DNA of 60,687 bases from Pseudomonas fluorescens (GCF_902497895.1 NZ_CABVHQ010000036.1:1-60687), one strand, 5' to 3'. Counted from the stretch's first letter, positions 34,065 through 43,436 are shown. Notes: a model not told the origin generated them from the letters alone. Translations and numbers: made by a program.

Positions 34065-35144
34065 ATGGCCAAACCTGGATTTCGCCTCGCGTTGTTTGCC
34101 ACTTTGCTGGCACTGATTGTGGTATTGCTCGGTGCCTATACCCGGCTGACTCATGCCGGGCTGGGCTGCCCGGACTGGCCAGGCTGCTACGGTTTTATCA
34201 GTGTGCCGAAAAGCGAAGCCCAGCTGGCCCATGCCGAACTGCACTATCCCGATGCGCCAGTGGAGGCCCATAAGGGCTGGAACGAAATGGTCCACCGCTA
34301 CTTCGCCGGGGCCTTGGGGTTGCTGATTGTGTTGCTGGCCGCACGGGCCTGGACCCATCGTCATCACCCGGGGCACCCGTTGAAGCTACCGCTGTTTTTG
34401 CTGGCGGTGGTGTGCGCTCAAGCGGCGTTCGGCATGTGGACGGTGACCCTCAAGCTCTGGCCGCAAGTAGTCACCGGGCATTTGCTCGGCGGTTTTGCCA
34501 CCTTGAGCCTGTTGTTTTTGCTGACACTGCGCCTGTCTGGGGTGTTGCCGGCGCTGACGGTGCCGCGGCGCCTGCAGTACTGGGCGACTGCCGGATTATT
34601 GCTGGTGATCGGGCAAATCGCTCTGGGTGGCTGGGTCAGCTCCAACTATGCGGCGGTGGCCTGTATCGACTTTCCTACTTGTCATGGGCAGTGGCTGCCG
34701 GCCGCCGACTTCGCCAATGGCTTTCACCTGACCCAGCACATCGGCCCGAATTACCTCGGCGGCCAACTGGACAGCGATGCCCGCACCGCGATTCATCTGA
34801 CTCATCGTATTGGCGCGCTGGTGGTCACCCTGGTGCTGCTGGGGCTGGCCTGGCAATTGCGGGCGGTGGGTATGAGCCGTCTTGCCGGGGTGGTGCTGGT
34901 GGCACTGGGCGTGCAGATCAGCCTGGGGGTGAGCAATGTGTTGTTGCATCTGCCACTGCCGGTTGCGGTCGCCCATAACGCTGGCGGAGCGGCGCTGCTG
35001 CTGACGCTGGTACTGGTCAATTACCACGCGCGAACCAGCCTGGTTCGGGTCAAGCATCAGGTCCCTGTGCGTTGGCGGCTCAGCCCGCGCAAACATTCAG
35101 GCGGCCCTATAACAATAAAAGGAGAGATGCCATGGCGACTTTGA
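34065..35144 (+). CDS. ctaA: Haem a synthase (COX15/CtaA)
   Basis: 359 residues with about eight membrane helices and the COX15 pattern: GAYTRLTHAGLGCPDWPGCYG, EMVHRYFAGALGLLI, VTGHLLGGFATL and IHLTHRIGALVVTLV, supplying the paired haem-ligand histidines. It oxidises the C8 methyl of haem O to make haem A for the aa3 oxidase, acting after CyoE, whose gene follows. The C-terminus overlaps the cyoE start by 13 bases. Confidence 0.94.
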   Translation: MAKPGFRLALFATLLALIVVLLGAYTRLTHAGLGCPDWPGCYGFISVPKSEAQLAHAELHYPDAPVEAHKGWNEMVHRYFAGALGLLIVLLAARAWTHRHHPGHPLKLPLFLLAVVCAQAAFGMWTVTLKLWPQVVTGHLLGGFATLSLLFLLTLRLSGVLPALTVPRRLQYWATAGLLLVIGQIALGGWVSSNYAAVACIDFPTCHGQWLPAADFANGFHLTQHIGPNYLGGQLDSDARTAIHLTHRIGALVVTLVLLGLAWQLRAVGMSRLAGVVLVALGVQISLGVSNVLLHLPLPVAVAHNAGGAALLLTLVLVNYHARTSLVRVKHQVPVRWRLSPRKHSGGPITIKGEMPWRL

Positions 35145-36031
35145 TCGGCGAACGTCACAGTCAGGCAATCTGGCGTGACTATCTGGAGCTGACCAAACCC
35201 AAGGTGGTGGTGCTGATGCTCATCACTTCACTGGTGGGGATGTTTCTCGCCACCCGCGCCGGGGTGCCGTGGACGGTGCTGGTGTTCGGCAATCTGGGGA
35301 TCGCGATGTGCGCGGGAGGCGCGGCGGCGGTCAACCATGTGGTGGACCGGCGGATTGATGCGGTCATGGCCCGGACCCACAAGAGGCCACTGGCCGAAGG
35401 ACGGGTCTCACCGACCGCGGCGCTGACCTTCGCTTTTGCGTTGGCGCTGGCTGGCCAAGGCGTGCTGCTGGCCTTCACTAACCCGTTGACCGCCTGGCTG
35501 ACCTTGGCCTCGCTGCTCGGCTATGCGGTGATCTACACCGGTTTTCTCAAGCGCGCCACACCGCAGAATATTGTGATCGGCGGGCTGGCCGGCGCCGCTC
35601 CACCGTTGCTCGGCTGGGTCGCCGTCACCGGGCATGTCAGTGCCGAGCCGCTGCTGCTGGTACTGATCATCTTCGCCTGGACCCCGCCGCACTTCTGGGC
35701 GCTGGCGATTCACCGCAAGGAGGAATACGCCAAGGCCGATATCCCGATGTTGCCGGTGACCCATGGCGAGCACTACACCAAGGTCCACATTGTGCTCTAC
35801 ACCTTCGTCCTGCTCGCGGTCAGCCTGCTGCCGTTTGTCATCCACATGAGTGGAATGCTTTACCTGATTTGCGCCCTGGGCCTTGGCGCGAGGTTTCTGC
35901 AATGGGCCTTCGTGCTGTACCGTGGCACTCGGCCGCACGCGGCGATCAACACCTTCAAGTATTCTATTTACTACTTGTTCCTGCTGTTTATCGCGCTGCT
36001 CGTAGACCACTACCTATTGTTGAGCCTATGA
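35132..36031 (+). CDS. cyoE: Protohaem IX farnesyltransferase (haem o synthase)
   Basis: 299 residues from the ATG at 35132 (MATLIGERHSQAIWRDYLEL), with AGGAGAG upstream; nine membrane helices. The prenyltransferase motif NHVVDRRIDAVMARTHKRPL contains the Asp-rich Mg-diphosphate site, with a second one in YAKADIPMLPV. It adds the farnesyl group to haem b, giving haem o, the CtaA substrate. Its stop overlaps the sco start by four bases (ATGA). Confidence 0.96.
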   Translation: MATLIGERHSQAIWRDYLELTKPKVVVLMLITSLVGMFLATRAGVPWTVLVFGNLGIAMCAGGAAAVNHVVDRRIDAVMARTHKRPLAEGRVSPTAALTFAFALALAGQGVLLAFTNPLTAWLTLASLLGYAVIYTGFLKRATPQNIVIGGLAGAAPPLLGWVAVTGHVSAEPLLLVLIIFAWTPPHFWALAIHRKEEYAKADIPMLPVTHGEHYTKVHIVLYTFVLLAVSLLPFVIHMSGMLYLICALGLGARFLQWAFVLYRGTRPHAAINTFKYSIYYLFLLFIALLVDHYLLLSL

Positions 36032-36663
36032 CTCGAACTCAGAAAACCGTCTTTATTCTCGTGGCCCTGGTGGCTTTGATCCTGGGACTTACCGTCAACA
36101 AAGTGCTCAATGGCAGAGGCCAGGGTGACCCGACCGCCCTGATCGATGCCGGGATCATCCTGTTGCCGCAAAGTCGTCAGTTGCCGGATCTACAGATGGT
36201 TGATCAAGATGGCCAGAGCGTTACGGTCAACGAGCTGAAAGACAAATGGAGCCTGCTGTTTTTCGGCTACACCTTCTGCCCGGACATTTGCCCGACCACC
36301 CTCGCCCAGCTACGGCAGATCAAGAGCGAGTTGCCCAAGGAGGCGGTCGACAAGCTGCAGATCATCCTGGTCAGCGTCGACCCGGCCCGTGACAACCCCA
36401 AGCAGCTCAAGCAGTACCTGGGCTACTTCGACCCGGACTTCAAAGGCCTGACCGGCGCCTCGGTAGAGGACGTGCAGAAACTCGCCAATGCTGTGAGCAT
36501 TCCGTTCATCCCGGCGGATACCAGCAAACCCAACTACACCGTCGACCACAGCGGCAACCTGGCCGTGATCGGCCCGGACGGCACCCAGCGTGGTTTCATT
36601 CGAGCACCGTTGAACAACCAGAAGCTGGTGGTTCAGTTGCCGGCGATGTTGCAGCGTAAGTAA
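36028..36663 (+). CDS. SCO1/SenC-family copper chaperone
   Basis: 211 residues: one N-terminal helix (about 7–24) then a thioredoxin-like periplasmic domain with the copper motif CPDIC (Cys84, Cys88, in FFGYTFCPDICPTTL) and the third ligand His175 (TVDHSGNL). Sco proteins mature the CuA centre of subunit II. Last gene of the operon that begins with coxB; the start is taken from the ATGA overlap with cyoE. An inverted repeat follows 12 bases after the stop. Confidence 0.94.
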   Translation: MTRTQKTVFILVALVALILGLTVNKVLNGRGQGDPTALIDAGIILLPQSRQLPDLQMVDQDGQSVTVNELKDKWSLLFFGYTFCPDICPTTLAQLRQIKSELPKEAVDKLQIILVSVDPARDNPKQLKQYLGYFDPDFKGLTGASVEDVQKLANAVSIPFIPADTSKPNYTVDHSGNLAVIGPDGTQRGFIRAPLNNQKLVVQLPAMLQRK

Positions 36664-36675
36664 CCGGGTGGCCCC

Positions 36676-36777
36676 AAAAGATCGCAGCCTGCGGCAGCTC
36701 CTACACCAACCGCGTACACCCATGAGTCCATAGGTGTACACAAATTCTGTAGGAGCTGCCGCAGGCTGCGATCTTTT
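36676..36777. repeat. Inverted REP pair, type 2
   Basis: AAAAGATCGCAGCCTGCGGC and AGCTCCTACA at the left are mirrored by TGTAGGAGCT and GCCGCAGGCTGCGATCTTTT at the right, separated by about 40 bases. About 102 bases, between the sco stop and metQ. The same unit recurs at 41784–41885 and is unlike type 1 in sequence. It could form a long cruciform and stabilise or end the oxidase transcript. Confidence 0.9.
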
Positions 36778-36813
36778 GATTTTGGGTTTAGTGCGAAGGG
36801 ATTGAAACGAAGC

Positions 36814-36834
36814 GGGGTGCAGCGATTGCACCCC
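36814..36834 (-). terminator. Terminator-like hairpin after metQ
   Basis: GGGGTGCA, loop of five bases, TGCACCCC: a perfect eight-pair GC-rich stem starting about 10 bases after the metQ stop on the minus strand. On that strand the downstream sequence GCTTCGTTTC has only a weak T tract; on the plus strand CGTTTT follows. Likely the end of the metNIQ transcript. Confidence 0.6.
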
Positions 36835-36843
36835 CGTTTTACA

Positions 36844-37614
36844 TCAGAACGCTGGCAATACCGCGCCTTTGTATTTTTCCAGAATGAATTGCTTCACTTC
36901 CGGGCTCTGCAAGGCGGTAACCAGTTTTTTCATGGACTCGGAATCCTTGTCGTCCGGGCGGGCAACCAGAATGTTCACGTAAGGCGAGTCTTTGCCTTCG
37001 ATGACCAGTGCGTCCTTGGCCGGATCGAGCTGGGCTTCCAGCGCATAGTTGGTGTTGATCAGCGCCAGGTCGACCTGGGTCAGCACGCGCGGGATGGTGG
37101 CGGCTTCCAGTTCACGGAACTTCAGGTCCTTGGCGTTCTCGGTGATGTCGCGGACGGTCGAGAGGATGTTGTTCGAGTCCTTCAACTTGATCAGTCCGGC
37201 CTTGGCCAGCAGCAGCAAGGCGCGGCCACCGTTGGTGGCGTCGTTCGGGATCACCACGTTGGAACCGCCTGGCAGTTCTGCGAGGGTCTTGTGCTTGCTG
37301 GAGTAAGCACCCAGCGGCTCCAGGTGCACGCCGGCAACGCTGATCAGGTTAGTGCCCTTGGCCTTGTTGAATTCATCCAGGTACGGCTGGTGCTGGAAGA
37401 AGTTGGCGTCCAGACGCTTCTCGGCTACCTGTACGTTCGGCTGGATGTAGTCGGTGAAGACTTTGACCTTGAGGTCGACGCCCTCTTTGGCCAGCGCCGG
37501 TTTAACGAATTCCAGGATTTCCGCGTGCGGCACCGGGCTTGCGGCCACGGTCAGGGTTTGTGCCTGAGCGGAAAACGCTGCAACGGCAGCGAACGCGACG
37601 AGTAGTTTTTTCAT
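36844..37614 (-). CDS. metQ: Methionine-binding protein MetQ
   Basis: 256 residues with a signal peptide (MKKLLVAFAAVAAFSAQAQ) and the NlpA/MetQ fold: TVAASPVPHAEILEFVKP, VFTDYIQPNVQVAEKRLDANFFQHQPYLDEF and VIPNDATNGGRALLLL. There is no lipobox cysteine, so it should be a soluble periplasmic protein instead of the usual lipoprotein. It captures D/L-methionine for the MetNI transporter. Third gene of metN–metI–metQ. Confidence 0.94.
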   Translation of the reverse strand: MKKLLVAFAAVAAFSAQAQTLTVAASPVPHAEILEFVKPALAKEGVDLKVKVFTDYIQPNVQVAEKRLDANFFQHQPYLDEFNKAKGTNLISVAGVHLEPLGAYSSKHKTLAELPGGSNVVIPNDATNGGRALLLLAKAGLIKLKDSNNILSTVRDITENAKDLKFRELEAATIPRVLTQVDLALINTNYALEAQLDPAKDALVIEGKDSPYVNILVARPDDKDSESMKKLVTALQSPEVKQFILEKYKGAVLPAF

Positions 37615-37674
37615 CCAGCAAACTCCTTGTTAGGTGCCTGTCCAGGCGCCTGCCAGCGGTGGCTGGCGGTTCAG

Positions 37675-38349
37675 TTATTTTCGGGAAAAGTGCACCACCA
37701 GCTTATCGCCGACGGTTTGCAGAATTTGTACCAGTACCAGCAGCAACACCACCGTGACCACCATGACGTCGGTCTGGAAACGCTGGTAACCGAAACGAAT
37801 CGCCAGGTCGCCCAGACCACCCGCGCCGACCACACCGGCCATCGCGGTGTAGGACACCAAGGTAATCGCTGTCACCGTGATCGCGGCAAAAATGCCTGGT
37901 CGCGCTTCCGGCAGCAAGGCATTGATGATGATCTGCCGCGTAGTCGCGCCCATGGCCTGGGTCGCTTCGATAATGCCGCGATCCACTTCACGCAGCGCGG
38001 TTTCCACCAGTCGCGCGAAGAACGGTGTCGCGCCCACTACCAGCGGTGGAATCGCCCCGGCCACACCCAGCGAGGTGCCAGTGATCAGTACGGTAAAAGG
38101 GATCATCACGATCAACAGAATGATGAAGGGCAACGAACGCAGGATGTTCACCACCAGCGACAGCATCGCGTAAACGCCTCTGGCCTCGAGCAACTGACGC
38201 GGGCTGCAGAGGAACAACAGCACACCCAGCGGCAGGCCGAGCAACACGGTGAACAGCAACGAACCACCGAGCATCAACAGGGTGTCGCCAGTGGCCAGCC
38301 AGATTTCGTACCAGTCGATATTGGCGAAGAAAAGGGTAAGGGCTTCCAT
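37675..38349 (-). CDS. metI: Methionine ABC transporter permease MetI
   Basis: 224 residues with about five membrane helices and the permease EAA-like loop ALREVDRGIIEATQAMGATTRQIIINALLPEA that contacts the ATPase. Typical MetI length and ending (VGDKLVVHFSRK). The ATG overlaps the metN stop by one base; metQ starts 60 bases downstream. Confidence 0.95.
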   Translation of the reverse strand: MEALTLFFANIDWYEIWLATGDTLLMLGGSLLFTVLLGLPLGVLLFLCSPRQLLEARGVYAMLSLVVNILRSLPFIILLIVMIPFTVLITGTSLGVAGAIPPLVVGATPFFARLVETALREVDRGIIEATQAMGATTRQIIINALLPEARPGIFAAITVTAITLVSYTAMAGVVGAGGLGDLAIRFGYQRFQTDVMVVTVVLLLVLVQILQTVGDKLVVHFSRK

Positions 38350-39356
38350 TAGCGCAGCACCTCCATATGGACGTCCGCCGCGGTGAAGTGGGCGAATGCG
38401 GCTTCCATGTCACCACCGGTGACGGCCAGGGTCAGTTGCCCATAAGGGACGTCTTTGATGCGATCGATACGACCGGCCAGGATGCTGTAGTCCACACCCG
38501 TTTCGCGGGCGACGGTACCCAGCAATGGCGCGTAGGTCGCTTCACCCTGGAAGGTCAGACGCACTATGCGGCCAGGGACATGGGCGAAGTCATCGCGTTG
38601 TTCGCTTTCATCGATCTGCTCGTCTTCCTGCACAAAACGCTTGGTGGTCGGGTGCTTGGGATGCAGGAACACCTCGGCCACCGTGCCCTGTTCGACGATC
38701 ACGCCAGCGTCCATCACCGCGACCTGATCGCAGACCCGACGGATTACATCCATCTCATGGGTGATCAGCACGATGGTCAGGTTCAACTCGCGGTTGATCT
38801 CGGCCAGCAATTGCAGGACCGACGCCGTGGTTTGCGGGTCAAGGGCGCTGGTGGCTTCGTCGCAGAGCAGGATTTTCGGCTTGGTCGCCAGCGCGCGGGC
38901 GATGCCGACTCGCTGCTTCTGGCCGCCGGACAACTGCGCCGGGTATTTTTTGGCGTGGTCGGCCAGGCCTACTCGTGCGAGCAACTCGGCAACACGCCGG
39001 TCGATCTCGCTGCGGGACAATTCGCCGGCCAGGGTCAGTGGCAGCGCAACGTTGTCGGCAACGGTCTTGGAGGCCAGCAGATTGAAGTGCTGGAAGATCA
39101 TCCCGACCTGCTGACGGAAACGCCGCAGGCCATTGGCATCGAGCGCAGTGACTTCTTCTTCATCGACGAAGATCTTGCCGCCGCTAGGGGCTTCCAGGCG
39201 ATTGATCAGGCGCAGCAGGGTACTTTTTCCCGCGCCGGAATGGCCGATCAGGCCAAACACCTGACCATCCTCGACACGCAAGCTGCTCGGATGCAGGGCA
39301 GGAATATCCTTGCCGGCAACCCGGTAGGTTTTATGGACGTTTTGAAACTCGATCAC
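38349..39356 (-). CDS. metN: Methionine ABC transporter ATPase MetN
   Basis: 335 residues: Walker A GHSGAGKSTLL, Q-loop IFQHFNLL, signature LSGGQKQRVGIARAL, Walker B ILLCDEATSALD and switch His in VLITHEMD, then a C-terminal NIL regulatory domain (about 255–335) that binds methionine and inhibits transport. First gene of the operon. The 265-base gap to the divergent katE should hold its promoter, but no clear control motif was seen. Confidence 0.96.
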   Translation of the reverse strand: MIEFQNVHKTYRVAGKDIPALHPSSLRVEDGQVFGLIGHSGAGKSTLLRLINRLEAPSGGKIFVDEEEVTALDANGLRRFRQQVGMIFQHFNLLASKTVADNVALPLTLAGELSRSEIDRRVAELLARVGLADHAKKYPAQLSGGQKQRVGIARALATKPKILLCDEATSALDPQTTASVLQLLAEINRELNLTIVLITHEMDVIRRVCDQVAVMDAGVIVEQGTVAEVFLHPKHPTTKRFVQEDEQIDESEQRDDFAHVPGRIVRLTFQGEATYAPLLGTVARETGVDYSILAGRIDRIKDVPYGQLTLAVTGGDMEAAFAHFTAADVHMEVLR

Positions 39357-39621
39357 GTAGCGAACCTTGTGGGCGCGTTAGAAAGGGTCAGCGGTTAGCC
39401 GGGCGCGCATTTTAGCCTGTCCGTATAGAGGTTCTTAGCATTTATTTTGTATTCATCCTTTCATTTGGCAATAACGCGATCAAAGGTCATAAAAAAGGAA
39501 CGGCGCAAATCGGTGCCAGTCATTAGTTAAGCAACTCGAAAACACCCAGGTGCCGTGCCTGGGGACTTTTGCCCATGAAGCCCGGGAGCGCCGGGAATCG
39601 CAAACGAGGAGTTCTTGTCTG

Positions 39622-41760
39622 ATGAGTACCAAGAAGCCTGCCCCAGCGAAGAGCCAGCTGGCCGGAACCGACACTGTGGACCGTGGCAATACCAACGCCA
39701 AATTGCAAAGTCTGGAAACGTTTCGCTCTGATGCCACCGACCAAGCGTTACGCACCAATCAGGGCGTAAAGGTCGTCGATAACAAAAACACCTTGAGGGT
39801 CGGCGCTCGCGGGCCATCGCTGCTGGAAGACTTCATCATGCGTGAAAAAATCACGCATTTTGACCACGAGCGGATTCCCGAGCGCATCGTCCATGCCCGT
39901 GGTGTTGGCGCTCATGGTTACTTTCAGACCTATGAAGCACATACGGCGCTGACCAAGGCCGGTTTCCTGCAAGACCCCGGAAAGAAAACCCCGGTCTTCG
40001 TGCGCTTTTCGACGGTCCAGGGCCCCCGCGGTTCCGGCGATACCGTGCGTGATGTGCGGGGCTTCGCGGTGAAATTCTTCACCGACGAAGGCAACTTTGA
40101 TTTGGTCGGTAACAATATGCCGGTGTTCTTTATCCAGGATGCGATCAAGTTTCCCGATTTCGTCCACGCGGTAAAACCCGAGCCGCACAATGAAATACCC
40201 ACCGGCGGTTCGGCTCACGACACCTTCTGGGATTTCGTTTCGTTGCAGCCGGAATCCGCGCACATGGTGATGTGGGCCATGTCCGACCGGGCTATTCCGA
40301 AAAGCCTGCGCACGATGCAGGGTTTCGGCGTGCACACCTTTCGCATGATCAATGCCGAGGGCAAATCCACCTTCGTCAAATTCCACTGGCGGCCAAAAGC
40401 CGGGACCTGTTCTCTGGTCTGGGATGAAGCGCAGAAACTGGCGGGCAAGGACACCGACTTCCATCGTCGCGATCTGTGGGAGTCAATTGAAGGCGGCGAC
40501 TATCCGGAGTGGGAATTCGGCGTGCAAATCGTCGCTGAAGAAGACGAACACAGCTTCGACTTCGACCTGCTCGATCCGACCAAGATCATCCCGGAAGAAC
40601 TGGTGCCGATTACCCCGCTGGGGAAAATGGTGCTCAATCGCAATCCGGACAACTTCTTTGCCGAGACTGAGCAGGTTGCCTTTTGCCCTGGGCATATCGT
40701 GCCCGGTATCGATTTCTCCAACGACCCGCTGCTGCAAGGTCGACTGTTCTCCTACACCGATACGCAGATCAGTCGACTGGGTGGACCGAACTTTCACGAG
40801 ATCCCGATCAACCGCCCGGTGGCGCCGTTCCACAATGGTCAGCGTGACGCCATGCATCGCATGACCATCGACAAGGGCCGTGCCTCTTATGAGCCAAACT
40901 CCGTCGATGGTGGCTGGCCGCTGGAAACCCCGCCGGCCGCACGGGACGGTGGCTTCGAGAGCTACCCGGAGCGGATCGACGCGCAGAAGATCCGTCAACG
41001 CAGCGAGTCGTTCAGCGATCACTTCTCTCAGGCCCGGCTGTTCTTCAAGAGCATGAGCAAACACGAGCAAGAGCACATCATCTCCGCCTACAGCTTCGAG
41101 TTGGGCAAGGTCGAGCGGCTATGGATTCGCGAGCGTCAGGTCAATGAAATTCTGGCCAATATCGATCTGGAGCTGGCCGGGCGCGTGGCGCAGAACCTGG
41201 GCCTGCCTGCGCCGAAAGCCGGGACGGTGGCCGAACGCAAAACTTCACTGGAGCAGTCGCCGGCCTTGAGTCAGGCCAACCTGCTCTCGGGTGATATCAA
41301 AACCCGCAAAGTGGCGATCCTGGCAGCGGACGGTGTCGATGGGGCGGCAATTGCCGCACTGAAGACGGCTTTGGAAGCCGAAGGCGCCCATGCCAAATTA
41401 CTCGGCCCGACTTCCGCTCCGGTCACCACCTCGGACGGCAAAAGCCTCGCGGTGGATGCATCCATGGAGGGGTTGCCGTCAGTGGCGTTCGACGCGGTGT
41501 TTGTGCCGGGCGGGGCCAAGTCGGTACAGGCATTGAGCACCGATGGTGTGGCGCTGCATTACTTGCTGGAGGCGTACAAGCACCTGAAAGCGATTGCCTT
41601 GCACGGCGAAGCGAAACAGCTGCTGGATGTGCTGCATCTGGAGGCGGATGCGGGATTGATAGTCGGCGGGGATGCCAAGGCGTTCAAGGCGTTCCTTGCG
41701 GCGATTGCCCAGCATCGGGTCTGGGATCGGGAGCCTAAGGCCAAGGGGATTCCGGCTTAG
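39622..41760 (+). CDS. katE: Monofunctional catalase HPII (large subunit)
   Basis: 712 residues from the ATG at 39622, with AGGAG 10 bases upstream. Catalase core: active His in RIVHARGVGAHGYF, FVRFSTVQG, Asn in LVGNNMPVFFIQDAIKFPDF and the haem-ligand Tyr in GRLFSYTDTQISRLG. The C-terminal 150 residues form the DJ-1/PfpI-like domain of large-subunit catalases. It decomposes H2O2 in the cytoplasm, usually in stationary phase. A small hairpin CCCAGG–CCTGGG (39545–39563) lies in the leader. It sits between metN and the znu region, not its PAO1 location. Confidence 0.95.
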   Translation: MSTKKPAPAKSQLAGTDTVDRGNTNAKLQSLETFRSDATDQALRTNQGVKVVDNKNTLRVGARGPSLLEDFIMREKITHFDHERIPERIVHARGVGAHGYFQTYEAHTALTKAGFLQDPGKKTPVFVRFSTVQGPRGSGDTVRDVRGFAVKFFTDEGNFDLVGNNMPVFFIQDAIKFPDFVHAVKPEPHNEIPTGGSAHDTFWDFVSLQPESAHMVMWAMSDRAIPKSLRTMQGFGVHTFRMINAEGKSTFVKFHWRPKAGTCSLVWDEAQKLAGKDTDFHRRDLWESIEGGDYPEWEFGVQIVAEEDEHSFDFDLLDPTKIIPEELVPITPLGKMVLNRNPDNFFAETEQVAFCPGHIVPGIDFSNDPLLQGRLFSYTDTQISRLGGPNFHEIPINRPVAPFHNGQRDAMHRMTIDKGRASYEPNSVDGGWPLETPPAARDGGFESYPERIDAQKIRQRSESFSDHFSQARLFFKSMSKHEQEHIISAYSFELGKVERLWIRERQVNEILANIDLELAGRVAQNLGLPAPKAGTVAERKTSLEQSPALSQANLLSGDIKTRKVAILAADGVDGAAIAALKTALEAEGAHAKLLGPTSAPVTTSDGKSLAVDASMEGLPSVAFDAVFVPGGAKSVQALSTDGVALHYLLEAYKHLKAIALHGEAKQLLDVLHLEADAGLIVGGDAKAFKAFLAAIAQHRVWDREPKAKGIPA

Positions 41761-41783
41761 TTTTTTCGGCGCGGGTTAACCAT

Positions 41784-41885
41784 AAAGATCGCAGCCTGCG
41801 GCAGCTCCTACACACCGACCGTGTACCACCGTGAATTATCGGGCGTACGCAATTCTGTAGGAGCTGCCGCAGGCTGCGATCTTTT
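41784..41885. repeat. Inverted REP pair, type 2
   Basis: Second copy of the unit at 36676: arms AAAGATCGCAGCCTGCGGC and GCCGCAGGCTGCGATCTTTT with AGCTCCTACA/TGTAGGAGCT inside them and a diverged spacer. It occupies nearly all of the 133-base gap between the convergent katE and lipoprotein stops, where it may act as a shared transcript end. Confidence 0.9.
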
Positions 41886-41893
41886 GACTGTTA

Positions 41894-42610
41894 TCAAGGC
41901 TTGCGCGGACTCAGAACCATCTGCGCCGGAATGTGGCGCAGGATCTGGCGCTGGATCTGCAGATCAAAACCGGAGTCGAGCTTTTTCACCCGTTTGCTCA
42001 GCAGCGTGGCCAGCCACGGATAGTCCTCGGTGCGCGGCGCCTGAATGCTCACATCGCATTGGTAATTCACCACGTCAGCGGCAATAGCATCCAGTTGCTT
42101 GCGCAGCTTGGTGATGTCGGTGAGGTTCAGGGCAACGGTGGTGCTTTCGGCGGTAGGGTCGATCACTTTGGCGACGGGTTTAGGGTCGACAGCTTTCAGG
42201 GCCGCTTCGGCTTTATCCAGGTCGGCTTTGCGGGCGTGGGTAATGGCGCTGTTGACGCCGCCGGTCAGCGCCGGGGCTTTAGGCATCAATGCCCGGGCAC
42301 GACTCAGCGCGGTAGCGGCGGCATTGACGTCGCCTTTTTGCAGGACGATCTGGCTGCGTTGCAAATAGGCCTCGGCCAATTGCCGTTGATACTGCTCCAG
42401 CGCCGGGTCGTTGGGCGATTGGGCCTGCAAGGTGCTCAGTTGATCTTCGGCGGTGGCCAATTCGCTGCTGGCGAGGTTTTGCTCCAGCTGCGCGATCGTC
42501 GCTGCCCGGCTATCCGGAACCTCGGTGGCCGCGGGGGGCGTGCTTTGGCAAGCGCCCAGCAGCAGGGAAAATGCGGCAAGGAGCAGATAACGTGAGGCGA
42601 ACGGCTTCAT
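41894..42610 (-). CDS. Putative lipoprotein with helical repeats (PA5502-like)
   Basis: 238 residues with a lipoprotein signal (MKPFASRYLLLAAFSLLLGACQS; lipobox LGAC, Cys21), then an Ala/Leu/Gln-rich helical region resembling TPR repeats (LASSELATAEDQLSTLQAQ, ALEQYQRQLAEAYLQRSQ, NAAATALSRARALMP) and a C-terminal part with YQCDVSIQAP. Same place as PA5502, next to znuB. Function is unknown; the gene lies downstream of zur–znuCB and may be part of that transcript, which would hint at the zinc regulon. Confidence 0.8.
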   Translation of the reverse strand: MKPFASRYLLLAAFSLLLGACQSTPPAATEVPDSRAATIAQLEQNLASSELATAEDQLSTLQAQSPNDPALEQYQRQLAEAYLQRSQIVLQKGDVNAAATALSRARALMPKAPALTGGVNSAITHARKADLDKAEAALKAVDPKPVAKVIDPTAESTTVALNLTDITKLRKQLDAIAADVVNYQCDVSIQAPRTEDYPWLATLLSKRVKKLDSGFDLQIQRQILRHIPAQMVLSPRKP

Positions 42611-42647
42611 TCCTGCGACTCTCTAATTGCGCAAAAAGCGAGCAAGT

Positions 42648-43436
42648 CTACACCCCTCTCCGGGGCAGGACAAAACTCAGCAGAAACAGCGCGGCAGCAG
42701 TGACCACGATGGATGGGCCGGCCGGAGTGTCCTTGAACCAGGACAGCGCCAGCCCGCCACACACTGCGAGCATGCCCAGCAGGCTTGCGCCCAAGGCCAT
42801 CTGCTCCGGCGACCGAGCGTGACGCTGGGCCGCCGCCGCGGGAATGATCAGCAACGAAGTAATCAGCAATACGCCGACGATTTTCATTGCGACCGCGATC
42901 ACCACGGCAATCAACAGCATCAAGGTCAGGCGCAGCGCCGCCACCGGCAAGCCTTCGACCGTGGCCAGTTCTTCGTGCACGGTGATCGCCAGCAGTGGTC
43001 GCCACAGTGACACCAGCAACAGCAACACCGCCGCGCTACCGCCGAGGATCCACGCCAGATCAGGCGGGCTGATCGCCAGCAGGTCGCCGAACAGATAAGC
43101 CATCAGGTCGATCCGCACTTCATGCATGAAGCTTAGTACCACCAAGCCTAAAGACAGGGTGCTTGGTGCGAGAATTCCCAACAAAGTGTCAGAGGCCAGG
43201 GGCTGGCGTTGTTGCAAGGTCACCAGCAACACTGCCAGCAGCAGGCAGCCAACGGTGACGGCCACGGTCGGGCTGACATCCAGCAGAAACCCCAGGGCGA
43301 CCCCGAGCAAGGCCGCATGGGAAAGGGTGTCGCCAAAGTAGGCCATGCGGCGCCAGACCACGAATGAGCCCAGGGGACCCGCGACCAGTGCCAGGGCCAA
43401 GCCTGCCAGCAAAGCGTAAAGCAGAAAATCAGCCAT
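42648..43436 (-). CDS. znuB: Zinc ABC transporter permease ZnuB
   Basis: 262 residues from the ATG at 43436 (MADFLLYALLAGLALALVAG), eight to nine membrane helices, with the ABC-3 family hallmarks VVWRRMAYFGDTLSHAALLGVALG and KIVGVLLITSLLIIPAAAA. The upstream frame extension overlaps znuC and is not used. It forms the channel for zinc entry with ZnuC and ZnuA. Its start overlaps the znuC 3' end by eight bases. Confidence 0.95.
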   Translation of the reverse strand: MADFLLYALLAGLALALVAGPLGSFVVWRRMAYFGDTLSHAALLGVALGFLLDVSPTVAVTVGCLLLAVLLVTLQQRQPLASDTLLGILAPSTLSLGLVVLSFMHEVRIDLMAYLFGDLLAISPPDLAWILGGSAAVLLLLVSLWRPLLAITVHEELATVEGLPVAALRLTLMLLIAVVIAVAMKIVGVLLITSLLIIPAAAAQRHARSPEQMALGASLLGMLAVCGGLALSWFKDTPAGPSIVVTAAALFLLSFVLPRRGV

